Shown one piece after another: positions 36,618 to 47,200 of a stretch of DNA of 64,000 bases. Made by a program: the position numbers and the translations under genes. Position 1 is the first letter of the stretch, and every line of letters begins with the position of its first letter. The notes beneath the pieces are model-generated. The model made no database searches. It had not been told where the DNA came from and saw nothing but the letters and a program-made list of their open reading frames with translations. The DNA comes from Luteimonas salinisoli (GTDB taxonomy: Bacteria > Pseudomonadota > Gammaproteobacteria > Xanthomonadales > Xanthomonadaceae), in contig NZ_JACCKA010000091.1 of assembly GCF_013425525.1 (NCBI RefSeq), forward strand, positions 150,899 through 214,898, read 5' to 3'.

Positions 36618-38000
36618 TCAGCACTCGATCACGTTCACCGCGAGGCCGCCGCGCGACGTTTCCTTGTACTTGTCGCGCATGTCGCGGCCGGTTTCGCGCA
36701 TGGTCTTGATGACCTTGTCCAGGCTGACCTTGTGCTTGCCGTCGCCGCGCATGGCCATGCGGGTGGCGTTGATCGCCTTGACCGCGCCCATCGCGTTGCG
36801 CTCGATGCAGGGGATCTGCACCAGGCCGCCGATCGGATCGCAGGTCAGCCCGAGGTTGTGCTCCATGCCGATCTCGGCGGCGTTCTCGATCTTCCCCGGG
36901 TCGCCGCCCAGTGCCGCGGTCAGGCCGGCGGCCGCCATCGAGCACGCCACCCCGACCTCGCCCTGGCAGCCGACCTCGGCACCGGAGATCGAGGCGTTCT
37001 CCTTGTAGAGGATGCCGACCGCGGCGGCGGTGAGCAGGAAGTCGAAGATGCCCTGTTCGCTGGCGCCGGGGATGAAGCGATCGTAGTAGTGCAGCACCGC
37101 GGGGATGATCCCGGCCGCCCCATTGGTCGGTGCGGTGACCACGCGGCCGCCAGCCGCATTCTCCTCGTTGACCGCCAGCGCGAACAGGTTGACCCAGTCG
37201 AGCACGTCGAGCGGATCGGCCGCCGCCGCTTCCGGCCGCGTCGACAGCTCCTGGTACAGCATCGGCGCGCGACGGGTCACGTGCAGCCCGCCGGGCAGGG
37301 TGCCGCCCTGGCGGATGCCGCGCTCCACGCAGGAGCGCATCGCCGCCCACAGCGCGCGCAGGCCATCGCGGATCTCGTCGGCGCTGCGCCAGCACTGCTC
37401 GTTGGCGAACATCAGCTGGGCGATGGTGATGCCGTTGTCGCGCGCGCGCTGCAGCAGCTCGTCGCCGCTGGAGAATGGATACGGCACCCGGGTGGTATCG
37501 GCGACGATGCGGTCCTCGGCGGCCTCGTCCTGGTTGACCACGAAGCCGCCGCCGACCGAGTAGTAGTCGCGGCTGGCGATCTCGCTGCCCTGGGCGTCGT
37601 AGGCGGCGAAACGCATGCCGTTGGTGTGGAACGGCAGCTTCTGCCGCTTGTTCATCAGCAGGTCGCGCTTCTCCTCGAACGCGATCTCGTGCTCGCCATG
37701 CAGGCGGATGCGCCCGCCGCCGCGGATGCGCTCGAGCGCCGGGGGGATGACATCGGGGTCGATCAGGTGCGGCCAGTGTCCCTCAAGGCCCATCATCACC
37801 GCCTTGTCGGTGCCGTGTCCGCGGCCGGTCAGCGCCAGCGAACCGAAGACCTCCGCGCGCATGCGGGCCACGTCCTGCAGGCGTCCCGGCTCCACCAGCC
37901 AGCGCTCGACGAAGCGCGCCGCGGCGCGCATCGGCCCCACGGTGTGAGAGGAGCTGGGGCCGATGCCGATCTTGTAGAGGTCGAAGGTGCTGACTGCCAT
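36618..38000 (-). CDS. sdaA: L-serine ammonia-lyase (iron-sulfur)
   Basis: 460 residues (E. coli SdaA 454), the fused single-chain form. The beta domain opens [24 protein letters not shown]. The alpha domain has [37 protein letters not shown], and the cysteines of [18 protein letters not shown], which ligate the [4Fe-4S] cluster. It deaminates serine to pyruvate and ammonia. The start at 38000 is the first good ATG and diverges from the glutaredoxin-like gene by 45 bases. Confidence 0.95.
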   Translation of the reverse strand: MAVSTFDLYKIGIGPSSSHTVGPMRAAARFVERWLVEPGRLQDVARMRAEVFGSLALTGRGHGTDKAVMMGLEGHWPHLIDPDVIPPALERIRGGGRIRLHGEHEIAFEEKRDLLMNKRQKLPFHTNGMRFAAYDAQGSEIASRDYYSVGGGFVVNQDEAAEDRIVADTTRVPYPFSSGDELLQRARDNGITIAQLMFANEQCWRSADEIRDGLRALWAAMRSCVERGIRQGGTLPGGLHVTRRAPMLYQELSTRPEAAAADPLDVLDWVNLFALAVNEENAAGGRVVTAPTNGAAGIIPAVLHYYDRFIPGASEQGIFDFLLTAAAVGILYKENASISGAEVGCQGEVGVACSMAAAGLTAALGGDPGKIENAAEIGMEHNLGLTCDPIGGLVQIPCIERNAMGAVKAINATRMAMRGDGKHKVSLDKVIKTMRETGRDMRDKYKETSRGGLAVNVIEC

Positions 38001-38045
38001 GCCGTTATTCTACGCGCCTGCCCCCTCCGTCCCGGTGTACCGCCC

Positions 38046-38744
38046 ATGACCCAGCCCCGGCTCGTCCTGTACCAGCGCGACGACTGCCATCTCTGCGACC
38101 TGGCGCTGGAGGAACTGGCGGCGGCGCGCGTTCCCGAGTTCGAGAGCGTGTTCATCGACGACGATCCGGGGTTGGTAGCGCGCTACGACGTGCGCGTGCC
38201 GGTGCTGCGCGACCGCGAGCGCGGCGAAGAGCTGGGCTGGCCGTTCGACCGCGACACGGTGCGCCGCTGGCTGTCGCTGGCGGTGGCGGCGGCTGCGCTG
38301 CCGCTGGGCGTCGGCACGGCCGGCGCCGCCGAAGGCGATGTGGACCTGGCCAACCTGGGTGTAGTGGCGATGACCGAGCCAGCCGCGGACTGGGCCGGGC
38401 GGCGCCTGGCCGAGGTGCTGGACCTGGACGGCGTCGACCGGATCGTCCTGGTCAAGGCGGTGACCAGCGCGCCGGGCGATCTCGACCTCGCCAACGTGCG
38501 CCGCATCCTTCGCGGCGCGGTCGGGGAGGCGCACGGCGGCCGCAGGATGCGCCCGGGCATGCTGCGGATGGGCAGCGACGACGCCACCTGGGAGGGGCTG
38601 CTGCTGATGCGTTCGGGGGAGGTGTTCGGGTTCGCGATCGGCGCAGACGAGATCTGCCTGACGGGCGCCGGCGGGCGCCGCGCCTGCTGGGGCGAGCCCG
38701 GGCAGGACCTCAGTCGGCCGGGCGCAACACCACCCGCGTACTGA
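38046..38744 (+). CDS. Glutaredoxin-like (DUF836) protein fused to a secreted-type C-terminal domain
   Basis: 232 residues. Residues 1-78 form a DUF836 glutaredoxin-like domain with the redox motif CHLC (QRDDCHLCDLALEEL) and VPVLRDRERGEELGWPFD; such proteins normally end here at about 80 residues. The next segment, LSLAVAAAALPLGVGTAGAAE, looks exactly like a signal peptide. Then comes a 130-residue domain I do not recognise (WAGRRLAEVLDLDGVDRIVL...ICLTGAGGRRACWG), with two Cys. Possible readings are a fusion with cytoplasmic thioredoxin fold and periplasmic C-domain joined by one helix, or two genes fused by mutation. Its last 35 bases overlap the convergent yceI gene. Confidence 0.75.
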   Translation: MTQPRLVLYQRDDCHLCDLALEELAAARVPEFESVFIDDDPGLVARYDVRVPVLRDRERGEELGWPFDRDTVRRWLSLAVAAAALPLGVGTAGAAEGDVDLANLGVVAMTEPAADWAGRRLAEVLDLDGVDRIVLVKAVTSAPGDLDLANVRRILRGAVGEAHGGRRMRPGMLRMGSDDATWEGLLLMRSGEVFGFAIGADEICLTGAGGRRACWGEPGQDLSRPGATPPAY

Positions 38745-39258
38745 CCGCGATCGCGTCGGGGATCACCGAGGTATCGCTCCACTCGCCCTCGCCGACGCCG
38801 AATTCGAGGCGGCTGACCGTGGCCCGGCCGGCGAGCACCGGCTCGGGTCCGGGCGTCCAGCTGAAGACCAGGGTGACGGGACGCTCGATGCCGCGCAGGG
38901 AGAGCACTCCGTCGGCCGCGTAGCGGCCGTCGTCGAGCGCGCGAAAGCCGGTGGCGGTGTAGCGCGCCTGCGCGAACCGCGCGCTGTCGAAGAAGGTGCG
39001 GCCGCGCAGTTCGCCGTCGTAGTCGTCGTTGCCGGTGGTGGCGCTGGCCAGCGGGATCGTGACGTCCAGGCGGCCGCCCGCCGGATCGGTCGGGTCGAAC
39101 GAGAGCGTGGTCCGGAAGCCGGGGAAGCGGCCGCTGAAGGCCTCGCCCTGGTAGGTGCCGCCAAAGGCGAGGCTGGAGCCCGGCGCCTGGACGTAGTCGG
39201 TGGCGGTCGCGGGCCCGGCAAGAGCGAGCAGGGCGGCGAGCAGCAGGGCGTTACGCAT
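38710..39258 (-). CDS. YceI family periplasmic protein, copy 1
   Basis: 182 residues. A signal peptide (to about residue 19) precedes a YceI lipocalin-like barrel: GGTYQGEAFSGRFPGFRTTLSFDPTDPAGGRLDV, FFDSARFAQARYTATGFR and GVLSLRGIERPVTLVF. YceI proteins bind polyisoprenoids. The start overlaps the stop end of the cytochrome b561 gene by 8 bases, so it is the last gene of a three-gene unit. Confidence 0.9.
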   Translation of the reverse strand: MRNALLLAALLALAGPATATDYVQAPGSSLAFGGTYQGEAFSGRFPGFRTTLSFDPTDPAGGRLDVTIPLASATTGNDDYDGELRGRTFFDSARFAQARYTATGFRALDDGRYAADGVLSLRGIERPVTLVFSWTPGPEPVLAGRATVSRLEFGVGEGEWSDTSVIPDAIAVSTRVVLRPAD

Positions 39259-39850
39259 CGCGAGAGTCCTTGGAAATGGTGGAGTGTCCGTCGCCCGCGC
39301 GCAGCCAGCCGCGCGGCAGCATCCGCGCCAGCGTGGCGTCCTGCAGGAACAGGTGGTGGTGGAACGCCGCCGCGGCGTGTACCAGGGCCACCGCCAGCAA
39401 CAGCCAGAACAGCCATTCGTGGGCACCGGCGGCCAGTTCCCGCAAGCCGGCGTCGCGCCCGGCGATGGGCGGCAGGTTGAACAGGCCGAACCACTGCAGC
39501 GGAAAACCGGCGGCGGAATTGAACAGCCAGCCGCTGATCGGTATCGCGAACAGCAGCGCGTACAGCAGCCAGTGCGACAGCCGCGCCGCGTTGCGCTGCC
39601 AGCCGGGCACGCCGGCTACCGGCAGCGGCGCCCCGGCATACAGCCGCCAGCACAGACGCAGCAGCACCAGCGCCAGGATGGTGAGGCCGAAAGACTTGTG
39701 CAGGGCGTAGATGCGGATCTTGTCGGGGCTGTTGAGCATGTCGACCATGAGCAGCCCCACCGTGCCCTGACCGAGGATCAGCAGCACCACCAGCCAGTGC
39801 AGCAGCTGGCTGACGCCGCCCCAGCGGTCGGCGGTGTTCTTCCAGTTCAT
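39251..39850 (-). CDS. Cytochrome b561
   Basis: 199 residues with four transmembrane helices. The heme-ligand histidines are visible in QLLHWLVVLL, LHKSFGLTILALVLLRL, HWLLYALLFAIPISGWL and AHEWLFWLLLAVALVHAAAAFHHHLF. Such proteins carry electrons in the inner membrane, often from quinol to a periplasmic acceptor. It is sandwiched between two YceI genes with overlaps at both ends (4 and 8 bases). That association is common, though its meaning is not settled. Confidence 0.92.
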   Translation of the reverse strand: MNWKNTADRWGGVSQLLHWLVVLLILGQGTVGLLMVDMLNSPDKIRIYALHKSFGLTILALVLLRLCWRLYAGAPLPVAGVPGWQRNAARLSHWLLYALLFAIPISGWLFNSAAGFPLQWFGLFNLPPIAGRDAGLRELAAGAHEWLFWLLLAVALVHAAAAFHHHLFLQDATLARMLPRGWLRAGDGHSTISKDSRDA

Positions 39851-40569
39851 GCCGCGGACTCCGGCAGCCGCTGCGGGCGGAAGCGCAGCGTCGCCTGCGG
39901 CCCTTGGTCGTCGCGGTCCCGGGAGGGCGTCGCCCCGTCGTCGTCCTGCATGGGACCGGCGTCGGCGCGCGTGCGCGTGGCCTCGGCCTCGATATGCAAC
40001 TCCACGGTGCGGCCGATCATCGAGCCCCACGCATCGATGCCGTAGTCGCCGCGGTCGAGCGTGCCGACCGCGGTGAAGCCGGCGGTGCTGCGGAACGGCG
40101 GCAGCGGGTGGCGCTTGAGCGCGTTCAACCGCACCGTGAGGGTCAATGGCCGGGACACGCCGCGCAGGGTGAGGATGCCGTGCACCTCGGCTCGGTCCTC
40201 CGCCAACGGCTCCACCCGCTCGCTGGCGAAGACAGCAACCGGGTGCCGCTCGGCATCGAGCAGGTTGCGGCCGAGCGCGGCGCGGTTCCATCGCGCATCC
40301 CCCAGGTCGATCGCGGCGATCGGGATCTCGGCGTGGAGCCTGGCTGCGGACCAGTCCTGCGGATCGAACACCAGCGTCCCGGTACTGCCCGAGACCGTGC
40401 CGATCGCGCGCGAGAATCCGGCGTGGTCGACGGCGAAGACCACCCGCGTGTGCACCGGATCGAGCGCGTAGGTGCGCGGCTCGGCCCGCGCGGCGCCGAC
40501 GCTCAGCGCCAGGGCGAGGGCAAGCGCCGGCAGGACGGACAGGGGGGGCGGCGCGGAGAAGGCTGCCAT
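39847..40569 (-). CDS. YceI family periplasmic protein, copy 2
   Basis: 240 residues. The start at 40569 leads into a signal peptide (LSVLPALALALALSVGAARA). The barrel has YALDPVHTRVVFAVDHAGFSRAIGTVSGSTG, the expected YceI opening, and GILTLRGVSRPLTLTVRLN. The C-terminal 25 residues are rich in Asp and Arg and go beyond the usual family length of about 190. It is the first gene of the YceI-b561-YceI operon and overlaps b561 by 4 bases. Confidence 0.9.
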   Translation of the reverse strand: MAAFSAPPPLSVLPALALALALSVGAARAEPRTYALDPVHTRVVFAVDHAGFSRAIGTVSGSTGTLVFDPQDWSAARLHAEIPIAAIDLGDARWNRAALGRNLLDAERHPVAVFASERVEPLAEDRAEVHGILTLRGVSRPLTLTVRLNALKRHPLPPFRSTAGFTAVGTLDRGDYGIDAWGSMIGRTVELHIEAEATRTRADAGPMQDDDGATPSRDRDDQGPQATLRFRPQRLPESAA

Positions 40570-40692
40570 CGGCTCGTTTTCCGGGGGGTTCGCCGATTCT
40601 ACGGCCCTGGACGGCGGGCAGTGCGCGAAGGGTGGGCTTGCGTCCGCAATGCAGCGTTGCGAGGATCGACGGGCCAACCCGGGGGAAGGCCG

Positions 40693-43600
40693 ATGCTCGA
40701 CAGGACGTCATGGCTGTTGCTCGCGCTGTTGGCGCTTGGCGCTCCGGTCGGAGCCGCCCTGCCGGAAATGCCGCGGTTCCGCCAGCTGACCGTGGCCGAC
40801 GGCCTGCCTTCCGACACCGTGAACGCGCTGGCGGAGGACCGCCACGGCTACCTCTGGGTGGGCACCGCCGACGGCCTGGCCCGCTACAACGGCATCGACC
40901 ACAGGCTGTGGCGGCGCGAGCAGGGCCTGCCGGACAACGCGGTGAGGGCGCTGCACGTCGATGCGGAGAACCGGCTGTGGATCGGCACCGAGTCGGGGCT
41001 GGCGATGCTCGATCGCGGGCGTGCGCAGGTCGTGGACCTCAGCGACGGTGTCGGGGCCCCGGTCCCGGCCGATCGCATCACGGCGCTGGCTTCCACCGCC
41101 GACGGGGCGATCTGGGCGGGCACAGGGAACACCGGCCTGTACCGGCTCGAAGGCAGCGCGGCGACGCGCTACCTGCCCGATCCCGACGACCCCCGCGCGC
41201 TGCCGTCGGCCACCGTCTACGACGTGCGCACGACTCCCGATGGCGCACTGTGGGTCAGCACCAAGGGCGGCGTGGCGCGCTGGACCGGCGACGGGTTCGA
41301 GGTGGTCGCCGAGAGCGCCGTCGAGGATTCGATCGTCTACGACATCATGGTCGAGCTCGGCGGAAGGTTGTGGATCGGCACCCAGTTCGGCGTGTACTCG
41401 CGCGAAACCGACGGCCGGGTGGTGCCGGCACGCTGGGACGAGGACGCGATCGGCCTCGCCGGCAACAAGATCTACGCGCCTCTGCACCGCGACCGCAACG
41501 GGTTCTACTGGCTGGACACCCGCGCGGGTCTCGCCCTGGGCGACCGCGACCAGGCGCGGATCGTGCCGATCTACAGCCAGGTGCTGCAGGGCCCGGTGCT
41601 GCCGGATCTGGGCGAGGTGCTCGAGGACCGCGGCGGCGGACTGTGGTTCGCCAGCAGCGGTGCCGGGCTCTGGTACCTGCCGCCGAACTGGCATCGATTC
41701 GCGATGCTGGCCCGCCGCGAGGGCGAGGAGGACACGCTCGGCAACGCCGATGTGACCGCGATGGCCGCCGGCGCCGACGGCGCCGTCTGGCTGCATGGTT
41801 CCAGCGGCGTGCTCGACAGGCTCGACCCGCTGACCGGCCAGGTCGAGCACGTCCACTACGACCGCGATGCCGACTACGTGCCCGATGCGGTGCTCGAGGA
41901 TGCCGAAGGCAACGTGTGGTTCGCGTACTACGGCGGGGTCGCGCGCCTCGGCCGCGACAGCGGCGAACTCCGAGCCTGGAACTATCTGGACGCGGAGGAT
42001 GCCGCGATCGGCTGGCCGCACGTGGGCCTGGCCGAGGACGGCAACGGTCTGATCTGGGCGGCCACCCGGCGCCACGGGCTGCAGGCCCGCGATCGCAGCG
42101 GCCGGGTGCGCGAGCAGGTGGTGCCGGGCGACGGCCGCGGGCTCGTGGAGCAGGCGGAGATTCACGGCATCCAGCGCGCGCCCGACGGCGGACTATGGGT
42201 CGCATCCGGACAGGGGCTGCTGATGTGGAACGCCGGCGCGCGCCGGTTCGAACCGGTGCCGGGCGCGCGCGGTCCCGGCGTGGCCGCATTCGCCTCGGGC
42301 GACGGCGAAACGGTCTGGATGGTGCGCGACGGGCGTCTCGAGTGGTACCGCTGGGACGGCGCGGAACTGGAACTGCGCGAGGTCGTGGACGGCAGCCATG
42401 GCCTTCCGGCGGTGCCGTTCAACGGCATCGTCGTGGACGGCGCCGGCGTGCTCTGGCTGACCTGCCAGCGCGGGCTGGTCCGGGTGGATCCCCGGTTGAA
42501 AGCCGTGCAGGTATTCGGTGCCAGCAACGGCCTGCCGGGCCAGAACATCCGGTTGCCTCCGCTGGTGCGCCCTCACGACGGCCGCATCCTGATCGCCACC
42601 CCGGGCAGCCTGGTGATCTTCGATCCGGCGGCCGTGGGCTCTGCGGAGGCGGTGCCGAACCTGGTGATCGAGTCCGTCGGGGTGAGGCGCGCCGGTCTGG
42701 TCGAGACGCTCGATCCCGAAGCCGGCCTGCTCCTGCGCCACGGCGACCGCGACCTGCGGGTGGTCGCGCGGTTGCTCAACTTCAACGATGCCCGCAACAA
42801 CCTCTACCGCTTCCGGCTGCGCGGCTACGACAGCGACTGGGTCGAGGTGGGCGCCGTCGGCGAGCGGGCGTTTTCGCTGCTCCAGCCCGGACGCTATCGG
42901 CTGGAGATCGTGGCGCGAACCGCACAGAGCCTGTGGTCGGCCCCGTTGGAACTGGACTTGGAAGTGGCGCCGCCGTGGTGGCGGAGCTGGTGGGCGTCGC
43001 TGCTCCTGCTGGTGCTGGTGGCGGTACTGCTGGGCGCGATGGCGACGGGATGGCAGCGTCGGGTGCGGCGGCGGATGGTCTGGGAGCGGATCCGCCACGA
43101 GAACGAGGTGTCCCGCAACGCCTCGGAGGCCAAGACCCGGTTCCTGGCAACCCTGGGCCACGAGGTGCGCACGCCGATGACCGGGGTGCTGGGGATGAGC
43201 GAACTGCTGCTGGAGACCCCGCTCGACGGCCGCCAGCGCCGCTATACGGAGTCGATCCAGCGCGCCGGCGAGCATCTGATGCGGCTGGTCAACGACGCCC
43301 TGGACCTGGCGCGGATCGAAGCCGGCAGGCTGCAGCTCGACCCCCAGCCCTTCGACCTGCGCCAGCTGCTCGACGAGGTGGCCGGGCTGATGGGGCCGAT
43401 GGCGCGCCAGCGCGATCTCGGGTTCCGTCTCGACGCGGCGCGCGATGTGCCTGCATGGGTCCGTGGCGACGCGGTCAGGGTGCGGCAGATCCTGCTCAAC
43501 CTGCTCGGCAACGCCATCAAGTTCACCGAGACCGGCTCGGTGGAACTGGCGGCCACGTGGCTGCCAGGCGCCGGCCTGCGCCTCGCCGTCACCGATACCG

Positions 43601-44229
43601 GGCCGGGCCTGAACGCCGAGCAGAGACAGCGCCTGTTCCGGCGATTCGAGCAGGCCGAGGGCGCGCGCACCGCGGCCCGCTACGGCGGCAGCGGGCTGGG
43701 CCTTGCGATCTGCCAGGAGCTGGCGGCGGCGATGGGTGGCCGGATCGACGTGGACAGCGCTCCGGGCGAGGGGACCCGCTTCACCGTCGAACTGCCGCTG
43801 CCGCCGGCCACCGCGCCGAAGGCGCCGCCGGCGCAGCAGCCGCAGGCGGCCGGTGCGCGGCGGCTGCTGCTGGTCGAGGACGATCCGACCGTGGCCGAGG
43901 TGATCGCCGGGCTGCTGCGCGCCCAGGGACATGCGGTGACCCACGTCGCCCACGGCCTGGCGGCGCTGGTGGAACTGGCGGCGCACGAGTTCGACACGTT
44001 GCTGCTGGACCTCGACCTGCCCGGCATCGATGGCCTGGCCCTGGCGCGGCAGCTGCGCGCCCAGGGGCGGGCGCAGCCCCTGGTGGCGATCACCGCCCGG
44101 GCCGATGCCGAGGCGGAGCCGCTGGCGCGTGCCGCGGGATTCGACGCCTTCCTGCGCAAGCCGGTCACCGGCCAGGCCCTGGCCGAGGTGATCGCCGCGG
44201 CCGATGCGATCGGCGTGCCCCGGCGCTGA
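40693..44229 (+). CDS. Propeller-type hybrid sensor histidine kinase, copy 1
   Basis: 1178 residues. Signal peptide (1-22); about 14 propeller repeats (25-690) beginning FRQLTVADGLPSDTVNALAEDRHGYLWVGT; Y_Y_Y domain (about 700-760); one transmembrane helix (766-790); HisKA with the phosphorylated His in ATLGHEVRTP (about H823); HATPase with LLNLLGNAIKF, VTDTGPGL and GGSGLGLAICQELAAAMGG; receiver (1056-1170) with phospho-Asp in LLLDLDLPGIDG (about D1106). It senses a periplasmic signal. There is no DNA-binding or Hpt domain, so a separate phosphotransfer partner is needed. A near-copy follows directly. Confidence 0.93.
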   Translation: MLDRTSWLLLALLALGAPVGAALPEMPRFRQLTVADGLPSDTVNALAEDRHGYLWVGTADGLARYNGIDHRLWRREQGLPDNAVRALHVDAENRLWIGTESGLAMLDRGRAQVVDLSDGVGAPVPADRITALASTADGAIWAGTGNTGLYRLEGSAATRYLPDPDDPRALPSATVYDVRTTPDGALWVSTKGGVARWTGDGFEVVAESAVEDSIVYDIMVELGGRLWIGTQFGVYSRETDGRVVPARWDEDAIGLAGNKIYAPLHRDRNGFYWLDTRAGLALGDRDQARIVPIYSQVLQGPVLPDLGEVLEDRGGGLWFASSGAGLWYLPPNWHRFAMLARREGEEDTLGNADVTAMAAGADGAVWLHGSSGVLDRLDPLTGQVEHVHYDRDADYVPDAVLEDAEGNVWFAYYGGVARLGRDSGELRAWNYLDAEDAAIGWPHVGLAEDGNGLIWAATRRHGLQARDRSGRVREQVVPGDGRGLVEQAEIHGIQRAPDGGLWVASGQGLLMWNAGARRFEPVPGARGPGVAAFASGDGETVWMVRDGRLEWYRWDGAELELREVVDGSHGLPAVPFNGIVVDGAGVLWLTCQRGLVRVDPRLKAVQVFGASNGLPGQNIRLPPLVRPHDGRILIATPGSLVIFDPAAVGSAEAVPNLVIESVGVRRAGLVETLDPEAGLLLRHGDRDLRVVARLLNFNDARNNLYRFRLRGYDSDWVEVGAVGERAFSLLQPGRYRLEIVARTAQSLWSAPLELDLEVAPPWWRSWWASLLLLVLVAVLLGAMATGWQRRVRRRMVWERIRHENEVSRNASEAKTRFLATLGHEVRTPMTGVLGMSELLLETPLDGRQRRYTESIQRAGEHLMRLVNDALDLARIEAGRLQLDPQPFDLRQLLDEVAGLMGPMARQRDLGFRLDAARDVPAWVRGDAVRVRQILLNLLGNAIKFTETGSVELAATWLPGAGLRLAVTDTGPGLNAEQRQRLFRRFEQAEGARTAARYGGSGLGLAICQELAAAMGGRIDVDSAPGEGTRFTVELPLPPATAPKAPPAQQPQAAGARRLLLVEDDPTVAEVIAGLLRAQGHAVTHVAHGLAALVELAAHEFDTLLLDLDLPGIDGLALARQLRAQGRAQPLVAITARADAEAEPLARAAGFDAFLRKPVTGQALAEVIAAADAIGVPRR

Positions 44230-44291
44230 ACCCGTCGCCGGGATTTGCCGTCGCGAGCCATTGCGTCCAACCTGCGCGCCTGGCGGATGGA

Positions 44292-47200
44292 ATGGATCGC
44301 GCGGGGATGGCCCAGGGGGTTTGCCGATGGAAGGGGTGGCTGGTGCTGGCGGCGACGCTGCTGCTCGTGCCGCCGCAGGCGTTGGCGGAGCTGCCGGACA
44401 CGCCGCGCCCGCGCCAGTTCACCGTGGCCGAGGGGCTGCCGTCCAACCGCATCAACGCCCTGGTCGAGGACGAGCAGGGGTATCTGTGGATCGCCACCAG
44501 CGATGGCCTGGCGCGCTACGACGGCACCGGGTTCCGCATCTGGAGGGAGGAGCAGGGCCTGCCGGGCAACTTCGTCTGGTCGCTGGCGCTGGATCGGCGG
44601 GGGCGGCTGTGGGTCGGCACCGCCCGCGGCGGCCTGGCCTTGTACCACCCGGTCGAGGACCGGTTCGAGCGCTTCGACCGCGCCAACACCCCGGAGCTCG
44701 GCAGCGACGACATCTGGTCGCTGGCGTTGACCGCCGACGATGCGCTGTGGATCGGCACCGCCGACGGGGGCTTGCACCGGATGGCCGAAGGCGGCGCGAT
44801 CACCCGATTCATGCCGGATCCCGACGATCCGCACAGCCTGCCGGCGCCCGGTGTGGTGAGCCTGGTGGTGGCGCCGGAAGATGGCACCCTGTGGGTCGGC
44901 ACCTTCGACGGCGTGGCGCGATGGACCGGGGCCGGCTTCGAGCGATTGCCGCCCGGCACGTTGCCGGACCGGCGGGTCAACCATCTCCTCGTCGACGCCT
45001 TCGGCACGTTGTGGATCGGCACCCCCAGCGGCGTTACGGCCTACCGCAGCGACGGCAGCGCGGCGCCGACCCCTTGGCAGCCGCCGGGGGACGGGCTGTG
45101 GCCGGCGCAGGTGCTGCTGCACGACTCGCGCGGCGACTTCTGGTTGGACGTTCCGATCGGGCTCGGCCACGCCAGCGGCGGCGCGGTGCGCGCCGTGCCG
45201 CTCTACAGCGATGCCGCGCAGGGACAGGTGCGCCCGCAGTGGACCGCTGCGCACGAGGACCGCGAGGGCGGAGTGTGGCTGGTCAGCAACACCAACGGCC
45301 TGTGGTACCAGCCCGCCGGCTGGAGCCGGTTCACCGTGCTCAGCCGGCGGCTCGACGATCCCGATACCCTCGGCAATGCCCACGTGCGGGGCATCGCGCC
45401 GGCCGCCGACGGCGGCATGTGGCTGGTCGGCTCGGGCGGCGCGCTGGACCGGCTCGACCCCGACGGAGGTACGGTCCGGCACGTGATGGAGGACATCGGC
45501 GAAGGATTGATCCTCGGCGGCGTGCACGAGGACCGCGCGGGCGTCGTGTGGGTCGGCTGGCGCGGCGGGCTTGCGCGGATCGAGCCCGACAGCGGCGCCA
45601 TCCAGCGCTGGCGCGGGAACGACGACGCGGACGCGCCATACGGCGAGGCGCAGAGCTTCCTCGAGACCGGAGACGGGCTGCTGTGGATCGCGTTCGATGC
45701 CGGTGGGGTGCAGGCCCGCGACGGGCGCGGCCGGGTTGTCCACGATTTTCCCCCGGGCGGCGGCGGTGGCCTGGCGCCGGGCGAGGTCGTCCGGAACCTG
45801 CGGCTGGGACCGGACGGCGCCCCCTGGTTCGCCGGTACCCTGGGCGTGCGCCGCTTCGACGCCGGGGCCGGGCAGTGGGCGTTCGTGCCCGGCGCACCGC
45901 GCGGACTCCGCTCGGACCTGGCCGCGGCGGCGGGCGGCGTGCTCTGGCTCGCAGGCTCGGGAACGGTGGAACGCTGCGACTGGGACGGCGGTGCGCTGGC
46001 ATGCGTGCCCTGGTTCGGCGCGAACGAGGGCCTGCCGCGCCTGGCCTTCGGCGGCATGGTCGTGGACGGGTACGGCGCGCTGTGGCTAACCAGCGTGCGC
46101 GGCCTGGTGCGGGCCGATCCGGATGCGCGCACCGTGCGCATCTACGGGGCCTGGGACGGCCTGCCCGGGCAGGAATTCTCCGGGCGCCCGGTGGCGATGC
46201 CGGGCGAGGGCCGGATCCTCGCGGCCACTCCCGACGGCCTGGCGCTGTTCGATCCGCGCGCGCTGGGCCCGAGCGGGCCGGAGCCCAGCCTGGCGATCGA
46301 GCGCATCGATGCGCGCGGCGCCGCGGGGCGGCTGCGCTTCGCGGCCGGCGAACCGTTCGAGCTCCCACACGACGCGCGCGACCTGCGCGTGGTCGCGCGG
46401 CTGCTCTCGTTCCGCAACCCCCGGGCCAACGCCTACGCGTTCCGGTTGGACGGCCACGACGAGGGCTGGGTGTCCAGCGGCCCCGCCGGCGAGCGGATCT
46501 TCTCGCGGCTGCCGCCGGGGCGCTACACGCTGCAGGTCAAGGCACGCAACGCCGACAACGTCTGGTCCGAACGCGCCACCGTGTCCTTCGAGGTCACCCC
46601 GCCCTGGTGGCGCACGCCGTGGGCCCTGGCGCTGTTCGTGCTGGCCGGGATGCTGCTGGCGTGGTGGGCCGCCGCCGCGTACCGCACCCGGCTGCGCCGT
46701 CGCCATGCCTGGCAACTGGTCGAGCACAAGCGCGAGCTGGCCGAGCAGGCATCCGAGGCCAAGACCCGCTTCCTAGCCACCCTCGGCCACGAGGTGCGCA
46801 CGCCGATGACCGGCGTGCTCGGCATGAGCGAGCTGCTGCTGGAGACGCCGCTCGACGGGCGCCAGCGCGCCTACACCGAATCGATCCGGCGCGCTGGCGA
46901 CCACCTGATGCGTCTGGTCAACGATGCGCTCGACCTGGCGCGGATCGAGGCCGGCAAACTGCAGCTCGATCCGCAGCCGTTCGACCTGCGCGGGCTGCTG
47001 CAGGAAGTCGGCGGACTGATGGCGCCGATGGCGCGACAGCGTGGTCTGGCCTACCGCGAACAGATGGGGCGCGGGCTGTCGCGCTGGGTCCGTGGCGACG
47101 CGATGCGGGTACGCCAGATCCTCCTCAACCTGCTCGGCAACGCGATCAAGTTCACCGAGCAAGGCCAGGTGGCTCTGCGCGTGGACGAGATCGAGGGCGC

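Noticed and set aside
40632-44291. Very long open frame upstream of and in frame with the second hybrid kinase
   Set aside because: It is an out-of-frame shadow of the first kinase, Arg/Pro/Ala-rich without domains; the real start is near 44292.
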